This document shows, in pieces, positions 27,959 through 36,734 of a stretch of DNA of 64,000 nt (position 1 is its first letter; every line of letters begins with the position of its first letter). Origin of the DNA: JAUIAI01 sp041396585 (GTDB lineage: Bacteria; Pseudomonadota; Gammaproteobacteria; Burkholderiales; Burkholderiaceae_E). The notes beneath the pieces are model-generated. The model was not told where the DNA came from and did not search any database. It saw only the letters and a list, made by a program, of their open reading frames with translations. Where the stretch lies: assembly GCA_041396585.1 (NCBI GenBank), contig JAWKYG010000005.1, forward strand, positions 62,001 to 126,000, read 5' to 3'. Made by a program: the position numbers and the translations under genes.

Positions 27959-30355
27959 ATGAATCGATTCTTGGTCAGGCGCGCAGCAGTGCTGGGCGCC
28001 GGAGTCATGGGCGCGCAGATTGCCGCCCATCTGGTCAATGCCGGCGTGCCGGTCGTGCTGTTCGATCTGGCCGCCAGGGAAGGCGACAAGAACGGCATCG
28101 CCAACCGCGCGATCGCCGCTCTGAAGAAGCTGAGTCCGGCGCCGCTGGGTTCGCCGGCGCTGGCCGACGAAATCCGTGCCGCCAACTATGACGATGATCT
28201 GGCGCTGCTCGGCCAGTGCGATCTGGTGATCGAGGCGATCGCCGAGCGGCTGGACTGGAAGCATCAGCTCTATGCGCGCATCACGCCCCATGTGGCCGAT
28301 CACGCGATCCTGGCCAGCAACACCTCCGGGCTGTCGATCACCAGCCTGTCGGACGGTTTCGATGAGGCCTTGAAGAAGCGTTTCTGCGGTGTGCACTTCT
28401 TCAATCCGCCACGCTACATGCACCTGGTGGAGCTGATTCCCACCGTGCATACCGAGGCGGCGATCCTGGATACGCTGGAGACCTTCCTGACCACGGTCAT
28501 GGGCAAGGGTGTCGTGCGCGCCAAGGACACGCCGAATTTCATTGCCAACCGGGTCGGCATCTACGGCATGCTCGCCACGATCGCCGAGGCCGAGAAGTTC
28601 GGCCTCGGCTATGACGTGGTGGATGACCTCACCGGCGCCCGGCTCGGACGGGCCAAGTCCGGCACTTTCAGAACCGCGGATGTCGTGGGTCTGGACACCA
28701 TGGGCCATGTGATCCACACCATGCAGGAGAACTTGCGCGATGATCCGTTCGCGCCCTCTATGCCACGCCCAAGGTGCTCAGCGCGCTGATCGAAAGGGGG
28801 CGCTGGGCCAGAAGAGCGGTGCGGGTTTTTATCGCAAGGATGGCCGCAACATCCTGCGGCTGGATCCGGCCAGGGCGACTATGTGCCCGCCGGCGCCAAG
28901 GCCGACGAGACGGTCGCACGTATTCTGAAGAAGAAGGACTGGGCCGAGCGGCTGAAGCTGCTGCGCGAATCGAAGAATCCGCAGGCGCAGTTCCTCTGGG
29001 CCATCATGCGCGATGGCATGCAGTACGCCGCGATCAAGCTGGCGGAGATCGCCGACAATGCGCGCGATCTGGATCTCGCGCTGCGCTTTGGCTTTGGTTG
29101 GAACCAGGGCCCGTTCGAGATCTGGCAGTCGGCTGGCTGGCAGACCGTGGCCGACTGGATTCGTGCCGATATCGAGTCCGGTTCCGCATTGGTTGCCGAG
29201 CCGCTGCCTGCCTGGGTGTTCGACGGTCCGGTGGCCGAACGTGGCGGTGTCCACCAGCCCGAGGGCTCTTACGCGCCGGCTGCCAACGCGTTCATCGCGC
29301 CATCACGCCTGCCGGTCTATGCGCGCCAGGTGGTGCGTGCGCCGGTGGTGAATCAGTCCGGCGGCGAGCCCGGAAAAACGATCAAGGAAACCGCCGACAT
29401 CCGCCTGTTCACGCTCGATCGCGACGATCTGGGCCGCGTGCTGGTGGCCTCGATCCGCTCGAAGATGCACGCGATCGGCCCCGGTGTCACGGCCGGCCTG
29501 CTGGAAGCCGTGGCCCTTGCCGAGGCCGACTATGACGGCCTGGTGATCTGGTCGCCCGATGAGCCGTTCTCGGTCGGCGCGGATCTGCAGGCGATGCTGC
29601 CGGTGTTCATGGCCGGCGGCGCGAAGGCGATCGGCCCCGAAGAAAAGAAGTTGCAGGATGCCATGATGGCGCTGCGCTATGCGCAGGTGCCGGTGGTGGC
29701 CGCGGTGTCAGGGATGGCGCTGGGCGGCGGCTGCGAGCTGGCAGTCCATTGCGCGCGACGGGTGGTCAATATCGAGAGCTACATCGGCCTGGTCGAGGTG
29801 GGTGTCGGCCTGATTCCCGGCGCGGGGGGCCTCACCTATGGCGCGCGCCGCGCCTCCGAGGCGCAGGCGCTCACCCCGGATGTCGCACCACTCGCCTTCC
29901 TGCGCCGCTACTTCATGGCCGCAGCCACAGCGCAGGTGTCGCGCTCGGCGCACGAGGCCCGCGAAATCGGCTATCTGCTCGAATCCGATGCCATCGTGTT
30001 CAACCGTCATGAGTTGCTCTATCGGGCCGTGCGGGAAGCGCGTGCCATGGCCGACGCCGGCTACCGCCCGCCGCTGCCGGCGCGCATCTCGGTGGCCGGC
30101 CGCGCGGCTCGCGCCACGATCCAGGCGCAGCTGGTCAACATGCGCGATGGTGCGCAGATCAGCGACTACGACTATCACCTGGGCAGCACGATCGCCCATG
30201 TGATGTGCGGCGGTGATCTGGATGCCGGCACGGTGGTCGATGAGGCCTGGTTCCTGAGCCTGGAGCGTGAGGCCTTCGTGTCTTTGCTCGCCAATCCGAA
30301 GACCCAGGAACGAATCATGGGGATGATGCAGACCGGCAAGCCGGTGCGCAACTGA
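27959..30355 (+). CDS. 3-hydroxyacyl-CoA dehydrogenase/enoyl-CoA hydratase, FadN-like (three frameshifts)
   Basis: About 799 residues after repair. N-terminal Rossmann NAD-binding domain (AAVLGAGVMGAQIAAHLVNA), hydroxyacyl dehydrogenase catalytic region (SNTSGLSI, CGVHFFNPPRYMHLVE, PNFIANRVG), then a C-terminal crotonase domain with GMALGGGCELAVHC. Bifunctional enzyme of beta-oxidation (hydration and dehydrogenation). Within 28750-28875 three single-base losses break the frame: after 28753 (GCG/GCC), in the G run 28796-28800, and near 28873. The peptide pieces join as FA-ALYATPKVLSALIERG-ALGQKSGAGFY and so on. Clustered deletions suggest poor local sequence quality. ATG 27959 follows AAGGAA. 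Confidence 0.9.
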
Positions 30356-30396
30356 GCGTTGATGAACAACAGCCTACAGTCTGTCAAGGACCGAAC

Positions 30397-31625
30397 ATGA
30401 CTAAGACATTGCGTGACGCCTACATCGTGGCGGCCGCTCGTACGCCGATCGGCAAGGCCCCCAAAGGCGTGTTTCGCCACACCCGCCCGGACGATCTTCT
30501 GGTTCATGCGCTGCGTGCGGCGCTCGCGCAGGCGCCTGATCTCGATCCCGCAGCCATCGAGGATGCAATCGTCGGATGTGCGATTCCCGAGGCGCAGCAG
30601 GGCCTGAACATGGCCCGCATGGGCGTGCTGCTGGCCGGTCTGCCCGATACCGTCGGCGGCATTACCGTGAATCGGTTCTGCGCCTCCGGGCTCAGCGCGC
30701 TGGCGATGGCCGCCGACCGGATTCGCGTCGGTGAGGCCGAGGTGATGATCGCCGCGGGCGCCGAATCGATGAGCATGGTGCCCATGATGGGCAATGCGCC
30801 ATCGATGAATCCGGCCATCTTTGCTCAGAACCAGGACATCGGCATCGCGTACGGCATGGGGCTGACCGCAGAGAAGGTTGCCCAGCAGTGGCAGGTGGAT
30901 CGCGAGTCACAGGATGCGTTCGCGCTGGCCTCGCATCAGAAGGCGCTGGCCGCGCAGCAGGCCGGCGAGTTCGCCGATGAAATCGCGCCGATCGAAATCA
31001 CCGAGCGCTCCGCCGATCTGGTCTCGGGCGAGGTGAAGAGCCAGCAGCGAACCGTCGCGCAGGACGAAGGCCCGCGCGCCGACACCACGGCCGAGCGCCT
31101 GGCCGCGCTACGCCCGGCGTTCGCATCTCCCCGGACTCCTCAGGGCAAGGCATCTGGCCTGGGCACGGTCACGGCCGGAAACAGCTCGCAAACCTCGGAT
31201 GGCGCGGGCGCTCTGATCGTGGTTTCGGAAGCGGCTCTCAAACGCTTCAATCTGACTCCGCTGGCGCGCGTCGTGTCGTTCGCGGTCGGGGTGTGCCGCC
31301 GGCGATCATGGGCATCGGACCGAAGGAGGCGATTCCGGCGGCGCTGGCGAGTGCCGGGCTGAAGCAGCAAGACCTTGGCTGGATCGAACTGAACGAGGCC
31401 TTTGCGGCGCAATCGCTGGCCGTGATGCGCGATCTGGATCTGAATCCGGAAGTGGTCAATCCGCTCGGCGGCGCGATCGCGCTCGGCCATCCGCTGGGGG
31501 CCACCGGAGCGATCCGCGCGGCCACGGTGGTGCACGGCCTGCGTCGGCGCCAGCAGCGCTACGGTATGGTGACCATGTGCGTCGGCACCGGCATGGGGGC
31601 CGCCGGGATCATCGAGCGGGTCTGA
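30397..31625 (+). CDS. fadA: Acetyl-CoA acyltransferase (3-ketothiolase), one frameshift
   Basis: About 409 residues. Thiolytic last step of beta-oxidation. The acyl-accepting Cys is in NRFCASGLSA, the His in GHPLGATGA, and the C-terminal catalytic Cys in CVGTGMGAAGI; the NEAF motif is present. At 31288-31291 a G run of four should be five: FAVG continues as GVPPAIMGIGPKEAIPAAL in the next frame. 41 nt after the FadN-like gene, so it is the last gene of the beta-oxidation operon. By context it partners the FadN-like protein to form the trifunctional set. Confidence 0.92.
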
Positions 31626-31698
31626 GCGGCCCGGAGCCTTTCACCCGGGCCCGCCCTGCGGGCTGGCAAACGCTCAGCCCGTGCGCCCGCCGCGCGGT

Positions 31699-32658
31699 TC
31701 AGCCGCAGATGCGTGCCCGGGCGCTGGCGTATTGCTCGGCCATGCGATCGATGAGCTCGCCGGCCGATGGCACGTCATCGAGTACACCGATGCCCTGGCC
31801 GCAGCCCCAGATGTCGCGCCAGGCCTTCTTGGCCTCGGTGCCGCCGCTGCCGAAGTTCATCTTGCTCGGGTCGCTTTCCGGCAGATTGGCCGGATCCAGC
31901 CCGGCGTTGACGATCGAGCCGCGCAGATAGTTGCCGTGCACGCCGGTGAACAGATTCGAGTAGACGATGTCTTCGGCGGTGCTGGCGACGATCTCCTGCT
32001 TGTAGGCATCGCTGGCATTGGCCTCGCGGGTGGCGATGAATGCCGAACCGACGTAGGCGAAATCCGCGCCCATGGCGCAGGCCGCCAGGATCGATGCGCC
32101 CGAGGCAATCGAGCCGGACAGGGCGACCGGGCCGTCGAACCAGCGGCGGGTCTCCTGGACCAACGCAAACGGTGATTGCGTGCCGGCGTGACCCCCGGCG
32201 CCCGTGGCCACGAGGATCAACCCATCCGCGCCCTTCTCGATGGCCTTGTGGGCAAAGCGCTGGTTGATGACATCGTGCAACACGATGCCGCCGTAGCCAT
32301 GAACCGCCTGGTTCAGATCCTCACGGGCGCCCAGCGACGTGATGATCATCGGCACCTTGTATTTCACGCAGAGCTCGAGATCCTGCTCGAGACGGGCATT
32401 GGATTTGTGCACGATCTGATTGACCGCGAACGGCGCCGACGGGCGCTCGGGATGAGCGCGGTCCCAGGCGGCCAGCGTCTCGGTGATCTGCGCGAGCCAC
32501 TCATCGAGCAGCGACACCGGGCGGGCATTGAGCGCCGGGAATGAGCCGATGATGCCGCTCGTGCACTGCGCGATGACCAGATCGGGATTGGAAATGATGA
32601 ACAACGGCGAGCCGATGACCGGCAGCCGAAGGCGGGAGATGATGTCGTTGATATTCAC
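31699..32658 (-). CDS. NAD(P)H-dependent flavin oxidoreductase (nitronate monooxygenase family)
   Basis: 319 residues of FMN-binding TIM-barrel type. Motifs are LPVIGSPLFIISNPDLV at the N-terminus, the glycine/histidine loop ATGAGGHAGTQSPFALV that is characteristic of the family, and GADFAYVGSAFIAT for phosphate binding. Members are 2-nitropropane dioxygenases/nitronate monooxygenases or related enoyl reductases, so the true substrate is open. Convergent with fadA. Confidence 0.88.
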   Translation of the reverse strand: MNINDIISRLRLPVIGSPLFIISNPDLVIAQCTSGIIGSFPALNARPVSLLDEWLAQITETLAAWDRAHPERPSAPFAVNQIVHKSNARLEQDLELCVKYKVPMIITSLGAREDLNQAVHGYGGIVLHDVINQRFAHKAIEKGADGLILVATGAGGHAGTQSPFALVQETRRWFDGPVALSGSIASGASILAACAMGADFAYVGSAFIATREANASDAYKQEIVASTAEDIVYSNLFTGVHGNYLRGSIVNAGLDPANLPESDPSKMNFGSGGTEAKKAWRDIWGCGQGIGVLDDVPSAGELIDRMAEQYASARARICG

Positions 32659-32762
32659 AGTGCTTATCCGGTGGAATCATGGCGCCACCGAGATCACCGC
32701 AAAGGTTTGCCAGCGTCGGATTCGGGGCAGGCCCGCAGAATACACCGGGAACGGTCGAGCCC

Positions 32763-33857
32763 TCAGGCGGCGATTTCAACCCGGTTGCGGCCGTTGTCCT
32801 TCGCCCGGTACAGGGCGCGGTCGGCCCGCTCGACGAACTCCTCGGCGCTTTCGCCCGGTTTGAGCTGGGCCACGCCGATCGATACCGAGATGTTGCTCAG
32901 CACCTTGTCGGAGTTGCTGCGACGGATGCGGCTGTTCCTGACTGTCTGGCGGATCCGCTCGGCCACCGCCGCGCCGCCCTCGGTGTCCGTCTGAGGCAGG
33001 ATCAGCGCGAATTCCTCTCCGCCGAAGCGGCTCACGGCATCCTTGCGCATCACGCCCTCGGCGAGCACGCGGGCGATACCCTGGATCACCTTGTCGCCGA
33101 ACAGATGGCCGTGTTCATCATTGATCTTCTTGAAGTGATCGATGTCGACCATCAGCAAGGTCAGCGCATGCCCTTCACCGGAAACGACCAGATCGACCGC
33201 GGCCTGCAGTTGCTGATTGAACATCCGGCGATTGAACAGGCCGGTCAGAGGGTCGAGCTGCGCTTCTTCGCGAGCCTTGACCAGTTCGTCGGCCAGGCGT
33301 TCGACTTCGTCCCGGCTATGCTGCAGCTTGTCGTTCAGGCTGCGCATCGAACTGGTCACCTGAGAAAGATCGCCGCGAAAGCCTGCGAGCTGGTTCTTCA
33401 ATGCATCGGCATCGACGCCATCGTCCAGGCCGTCGACCAGGCCGGCCAGCCGGTCATCGAAACTACCGGTGACCTGGGCGGTGTTCTCGACCGATTCATG
33501 GATGTTGTCGAGCACATCGAGCAGGTTCGCCCGGCCTTTGAGCACCGCTTCTTCGTATTGGCCGACGACATGTCGCTGATAGACGTCGAAGGTGATCTCG
33601 GACGACAGGCGTGGCTCACTTTCCAGCAGCGAATCCACTTCGTGTCGCAGCGCCCGGTTCTCGCCGCGCACATACTCGTACCAGACCGAATAGGAGATCG
33701 GCGCAAAGCCGCGGCCGTGACGCGAGATCATGGGCAGGGCCAGTCTCAGCAACTCGGCACTGCGGTCAGTGTTCGGATCCTCGGCGCCGCGCACCAGTTC
33801 CCGACGACGCTCGGCGTGCGTCATGTCCTTGCCATCGGTCTGCTTCGGATCACTCAT
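32763..33857 (-). CDS. Diguanylate cyclase (GGDEF) with coiled-coil N-terminus
   Basis: 364 residues. The first about 190 residues form a helical, coiled-coil-rich domain (no transmembrane segment), followed by a GGDEF domain with FGGEEFALILP. The I-site (RxxD) is absent: the equivalent residues are MRKD. Enzymes of this type make c-di-GMP from two GTP. The SVWYEYVRG motif in the N-terminal region is seen in soluble diguanylate cyclases of pseudomonads and relatives. It starts 342 nt from the divergent ABC exporter. Confidence 0.88.
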   Translation of the reverse strand: MSDPKQTDGKDMTHAERRRELVRGAEDPNTDRSAELLRLALPMISRHGRGFAPISYSVWYEYVRGENRALRHEVDSLLESEPRLSSEITFDVYQRHVVGQYEEAVLKGRANLLDVLDNIHESVENTAQVTGSFDDRLAGLVDGLDDGVDADALKNQLAGFRGDLSQVTSSMRSLNDKLQHSRDEVERLADELVKAREEAQLDPLTGLFNRRMFNQQLQAAVDLVVSGEGHALTLLMVDIDHFKKINDEHGHLFGDKVIQGIARVLAEGVMRKDAVSRFGGEEFALILPQTDTEGGAAVAERIRQTVRNSRIRRSNSDKVLSNISVSIGVAQLKPGESAEEFVERADRALYRAKDNGRNRVEIAA

Positions 33858-34199
33858 TCGGGAGCGTCGGGTTGTTGAAGGTCGGCAATGGCCGAGGTGA
33901 AATTCACGGGCGTTCCATTGAGGCTTGTCCCAAAGTGTGCGAGATCGTGTTGTCGGCCGGTCGATGAAAAAGCGGTGAAATCAATGCCAATGCTGATTGA
34001 TCGACCGGCCGCGTCGCCGGGGCACCGGCCCTGTGGGCCAGGGCTTCACCTTTCGGCGACCCGCGTGTGCCGTTGATCCCTGTGCGCAGGGCCGACCGAC
34101 GAGCATGGGCATGATCGGCGGGCCCGTCCGGGGCATCGCCGCTACCGGCGCGATGACCGCTACACTGCTCGGCTTTGCCGCAACTTCGGAACGCGACGC
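33858..34199. other. Divergent intergenic region (342 nt) with a 12-bp inverted repeat
   Basis: No convincing gene. It contains CGGCCGGTCGAT (33954-33965) and its exact reverse complement (34000-34011), separated by 34 AT-richer bases. It must hold the promoters of the diguanylate cyclase (reverse) and the ABC exporter (forward). No clear -35/-10 pair was recognised. Confidence 0.5.
33954..34011. repeat. Perfect 12-bp inverted repeat, 34-nt spacer
   Basis: Arms 33954-33965 and 34000-34011. A possible cruciform, transcript hairpin or paired operator between two divergent genes. No T tract follows, so it is not a standard terminator. Confidence 0.65.
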
Positions 34200-36077
34200 A
34201 TGCGCGAGATGGCTTCCCAATCTTCCCGGCACGGGCCCGCGCCAGCCGACCGGGCCTCGACGCACAAGCGGGACTGGCGCGCACTGGCGCGGCTGCTGCC
34301 CTACCTGAGCCGATATCGTTGGCGCATCGGCCTGGCGCTCGCCTTCATGGCGGGTGCCAAGGCGGCCACGGTCGCGGTGCCGGTGTTGCTGAAGTCGATC
34401 GTCGACGGCCTCGATGCCAGCCGACTGGGCGCCGGCGAAGTGTTGGTGGTGCCGATCGCGCTGGTGCTCGTGTACGGCCTGTTGCGTTTCTCGAGCACCT
34501 TACTGACCGAGTTGCGTGAGATCGTTTTCGCGCCGGTCACGGCCTCTGCCATGCGTTCGGCGGCGCTGGAGGTGTTTCGCCATCTGCACGGCTTGTCATT
34601 GCGGTTTCATCTGGAGCGTCAGACCGGCGGGCTGACCAGCGACATCGAGCGCGGAACGCGCGCGATCTCTTCGCTGGTTTCATACACGCTCTACAGCATT
34701 ATCCCGACCCTGATCGAGATCACGCTGGTGATCGCCTATCTGGTCATCCACTATGACAGCCGCTTTGCGCTGATCACGCTCGCGGCGCTGCTCGGCTATG
34801 GCGTGTTCACGGTGTCGATCACCGAATGGCGCACGCGCTTTCGGCGAATGATGAATCGCCTCGACACCGATGCCAATGCGCGTGCGGTCGATTCTCTGCT
34901 CAACTACGAGACCGTCAAGTACTTCGTCAACGAGAAGTTCGAGGCATCGCGCTATGACGAGGCCCTGGCCAGCTACGAGAGTGCCCGGCTGCGCAGCCAG
35001 TTCTCGCTCGGGCTGCTCAATGTCGGCCAGGCGCTGATCATCTCGTCCGCGGTTGCCGCGATGATCTGGCTGGCTACATCAGGGGTGGTGGCCGGCGAGA
35101 TGAGCCTGGGTGACCTGGTGCTGGTCAACGGCTTCATGATTCAGCTGTATATCCCGTTGAACTTCCGGGGCACGCTGTATCGTGAGATTCGTCAGAACCT
35201 GACCGACCTCGAACGCATGATGGGGCTGCTGGACGCCCATCGCGAGATCGCTGACGCACCGGCCGCACGGGTGTGGCGCCCGCTGCTGGATGGCGAAGGC
35301 ACGCCGCGCGCACCGCGCCTGAGCTTCGAACACGTGCGATTCGGTTACCGGCCCGACCGACCTATCCTGCATGACGTCGATTTCACGATCGATGCTGGCA
35401 CCACCACCGCCGTGGTCGGTGCCAGCGGGGCAGGCAAGTCCACGCTCGCCAGACTGCTGTTTCGCTTCTACGATGTCAGCGGCGGCTCGATCCGCATCGA
35501 CGACATCGATATCCGCGATTTCACCCAGGACAGCCTGCGCTCGGCGATCGGTGTGGTCCCGCAGGATACGGTCTTGTTCAACGAGTCGATCGGCTACAAC
35601 ATCCGCTATGGTCGCCCGAGTGCCAGCGATGCCGAAGTCCGGGCGGCGCTGGAGGCCGCGCAGCTGGGCCCGTTCATCGACTCGCTGCCGCAGGGTCTGG
35701 ACACCGCGGTGGGTGAGCGCGGGCTCAAGCTATCCGGCGGTGAGAAGCAGCGGGTCGCGATCGCGCGGATGCTGTTGAAGAATCCGCCGATTCTGGTGCT
35801 CGATGAAGCGACCTCGGCGCTGGACAGCCGCAATGAGCAGGCGATCCAGGCCGCGCTCGAGGCGCTGGCGGCGCAAAGAACGACGCTCGTGATCGCGCAC
35901 CGGTTGTCCACGGTGGTCGATGCCGATCAGATTCTGGTCATGCGCGAGGGGAGGGTGCTCGAGCGGGGGCGCCATGCGCAGCTGCTGGCCGCCGACGGGC
36001 ACTATGCCGCGATGTGGCGGCTGCAACAGGACTCGGCCGATGCCGACCCGAACCACGACAACGAGGCGCAATCATGA
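34200..36077 (+). CDS. ABC exporter, Atm1/HMT1-like (fused permease-ATPase)
   Basis: 625-residue half-transporter. The N-terminal six-helix permease carries the Atm1-family segment NYETVKYFVNEKFEASRYD and LYIPLNFRGTLYREI, followed by an ATPase with Walker A GASGAGKSTLA, Q loop VPQDTVLFNES, signature LSGGEKQRVAIARMLL and Walker B ILVLDEATSALDS. Family members export glutathione-linked or metal compounds and homologues support Fe-S/heavy-metal homeostasis. ATG 34200 or 34209 could start. The stop overlaps the next start (ATGA). Confidence 0.9.
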   Translation: MREMASQSSRHGPAPADRASTHKRDWRALARLLPYLSRYRWRIGLALAFMAGAKAATVAVPVLLKSIVDGLDASRLGAGEVLVVPIALVLVYGLLRFSSTLLTELREIVFAPVTASAMRSAALEVFRHLHGLSLRFHLERQTGGLTSDIERGTRAISSLVSYTLYSIIPTLIEITLVIAYLVIHYDSRFALITLAALLGYGVFTVSITEWRTRFRRMMNRLDTDANARAVDSLLNYETVKYFVNEKFEASRYDEALASYESARLRSQFSLGLLNVGQALIISSAVAAMIWLATSGVVAGEMSLGDLVLVNGFMIQLYIPLNFRGTLYREIRQNLTDLERMMGLLDAHREIADAPAARVWRPLLDGEGTPRAPRLSFEHVRFGYRPDRPILHDVDFTIDAGTTTAVVGASGAGKSTLARLLFRFYDVSGGSIRIDDIDIRDFTQDSLRSAIGVVPQDTVLFNESIGYNIRYGRPSASDAEVRAALEAAQLGPFIDSLPQGLDTAVGERGLKLSGGEKQRVAIARMLLKNPPILVLDEATSALDSRNEQAIQAALEALAAQRTTLVIAHRLSTVVDADQILVMREGRVLERGRHAQLLAADGHYAAMWRLQQDSADADPNHDNEAQS

Positions 36078-36718
36078 GCGGAATCGTCTATCTGGCCCTG
36101 CACTATCAGAATGAGAACTGCCATGCCGATGGCCGGATTCCATTCGGCATGGACAAACACGCGCATGCATGGCGCGCGTCGATGCTGGCCGCCGCGCGGC
36201 GTATGGCGGAAAGTGCGCGCCGCCATGGCATTCCGATCATCCATGTTCAGCTGGAGACCGAGCCGGATCATGCGGATGTGATCGCGAACTGTCCGATCTT
36301 CGGCAGCTTTCGTGAGCGCGGCGCCTGGCCGCGTGGCAGTTGGGGAGCGCGGTTCATCGATGGTCTCGAACCGCAGGCTGGCGAGCTGGTCGTGCCGCAC
36401 GGGCGCAACTCGGCCTTCTACGGTTCACGGCTGCCCGAATACATGGCCTGGCTGAAACCGGACTGGCTGATCATCAGCGGCGTGTCCACCGCCTATGTGG
36501 TCGAGACCACGGTGCGTCACGCGGCCGACATCGGCTATCGCCTGGTGGTGCCGCATGATGCCTGTTCCACGTTTCGGCGCGATTTTCATCAGGCCAGCCT
36601 GCGGGCGATGTCGCTGCTGGCGCGCATCGCCGCGGTCGACGAGATCGATGCCGCCCTCGATAGCGAGGATGGCCTGGCCTCGCTGCCGTTCGAGTTGTGC
36701 GAAGCGGAATCGTTCTGA
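36074..36718 (+). CDS. Isochorismatase-fold protein lacking the catalytic triad
   Basis: 214 residues in the isochorismatase/nicotinamidase fold: NSAFYGSRLPEYM, the WLIISGVSTAYVV strand and TTVRHAADIGYRLVVPHDAC are typical. In active relatives the triad is Asp (in VxDMQND), Lys (before SAF) and Cys (GxxTxxCV). Here the positions read His (LHYQNE), His (VPHGRNSAF) and Val (TAYVVETT). This implies a non-cysteine, perhaps ligand-binding or regulatory, protein. It overlaps the ABC exporter gene by 4 nt, so the two are likely coupled. Function unknown. Confidence 0.8.
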   Translation: MSGIVYLALHYQNENCHADGRIPFGMDKHAHAWRASMLAAARRMAESARRHGIPIIHVQLETEPDHADVIANCPIFGSFRERGAWPRGSWGARFIDGLEPQAGELVVPHGRNSAFYGSRLPEYMAWLKPDWLIISGVSTAYVVETTVRHAADIGYRLVVPHDACSTFRRDFHQASLRAMSLLARIAAVDEIDAALDSEDGLASLPFELCEAESF

Positions 36719-36734
36719 ACAGCCTGGGCAGTTG

